Shown piece by piece: positions 6,437 to 6,533 of a DNA stretch of 6,533 nt (its first letter is position 1; every line of letters starts with the position of its first letter). The notes beneath the pieces are model-generated. The model saw nothing but the letters and a program-made list of their open reading frames with translations. It did not search any database and had not been told where the DNA came from. The position numbers and the translations under genes are program-made. The DNA is from Hyphomicrobiales bacterium. Lineage in GTDB: Bacteria; Pseudomonadota; Alphaproteobacteria; Rhizobiales; Aestuariivirgaceae. Where the stretch lies: the NCBI GenBank assembly GCA_012032065.1, contig JAAURV010000186.1, positions 1-6,533 on the forward strand, read 5' to 3'.

Positions 6437-6533
6437 ATGGCATCCAGCGATCCCAAAATTCTGCAACAGGCCTCCGAATGGCTCGCGGAAGGCCGCCGCA
6501 TCGCTCTGGCGACGGTGGTCGAGACCTGGGGCT
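6437..6533 (+). CDS. coxF: CoxF: XdhC/CoxF-family maturation protein, first 32 codons (runs off the right edge)
   Basis: An open frame begins with ATG at 6437 and continues to the window edge with no stop. GAGG at 6427-6430 overlaps the coxE stop and lies six bases before the ATG. The 32 residues visible include GRRIALATVVETWG, the conserved N-terminal opening of XdhC/CoxF proteins. XdhC in other bacteria binds the molybdenum cofactor and helps its sulfuration before insertion into xanthine dehydrogenase; a similar role for this enzyme is inferred. CoxI is a related XdhC-type protein, but the position right after coxE favours coxF. The rest of the gene is outside the window, so completeness cannot be judged. 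Confidence 0.82.
   Translation, partial: MASSDPKILQQASEWLAEGRRIALATVVETWG

Noticed and set aside
1..6533. CRISPR array, tRNA/rRNA, insertion sequence or phage genes
   Set aside because: I saw no regularly spaced repeats, terminal inverted repeats, transposase-like frames or RNA gene motifs; nearly all bases are taken up by the seven genes.

Overview
The window is GC-rich and densely coding, and third codon positions are mostly G or C. Gene families, gene order and codon style suggest an alphaproteobacterium, most likely of the Hyphomicrobiales (Bradyrhizobium/Rhodopseudomonas-like). That placement is inferred from resemblance, not from a search. Six of the seven genes form one plus-strand cluster of the aerobic carbon-monoxide-dehydrogenase type within the xanthine oxidase family. 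The seventh is cut by the left edge and reads away on the minus strand.

Layout: (1) 1-283, minus strand, start of a secreted DUF4864-type protein. (2) 284-536, a divergent intergenic region with a short perfect palindrome and one weak promoter candidate. (3) 537-4184, the three enzyme subunits in the order coxS (two [2Fe-2S] clusters), coxL (molybdenum subunit), coxM (FAD subunit). (4) 4185-4251, a strong terminator-like hairpin, then a ribosome binding site. (5) 4252-6533, accessory genes coxD (MoxR-type AAA+ ATPase), coxE (VWA protein with intact MIDAS) and the first 32 codons of coxF (XdhC/CoxF family).

The S-L-M gene order and the CoxL motif AYRGAGR mark this as a form II enzyme. It lacks the AYXCSFR motif, whose cysteine binds copper in true CO dehydrogenase (form I). 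The real substrate is therefore unknown, and CO oxidation should not be assumed. The expected electron path is substrate to Mo-pterin (CoxL), the two Fe-S clusters (CoxS), FAD (CoxM), then an unknown acceptor. CoxD, CoxE and CoxF are expected to mature or insert the molybdenum cofactor.

The most notable oddity is that coxL is broken by an apparent one-base deletion near 3079/3080. The family sequence continues uninterrupted in the -1 frame to 3375. The conserved active-site glutamate of the family (GCGEAG motif) lies after the break, so the enzyme should be dead unless the frameshift is a sequence error or is bypassed. I see no CRISPR array, RNA gene, insertion sequence or clear novel system; apart from the frameshift this looks like a conventional form II cox locus.
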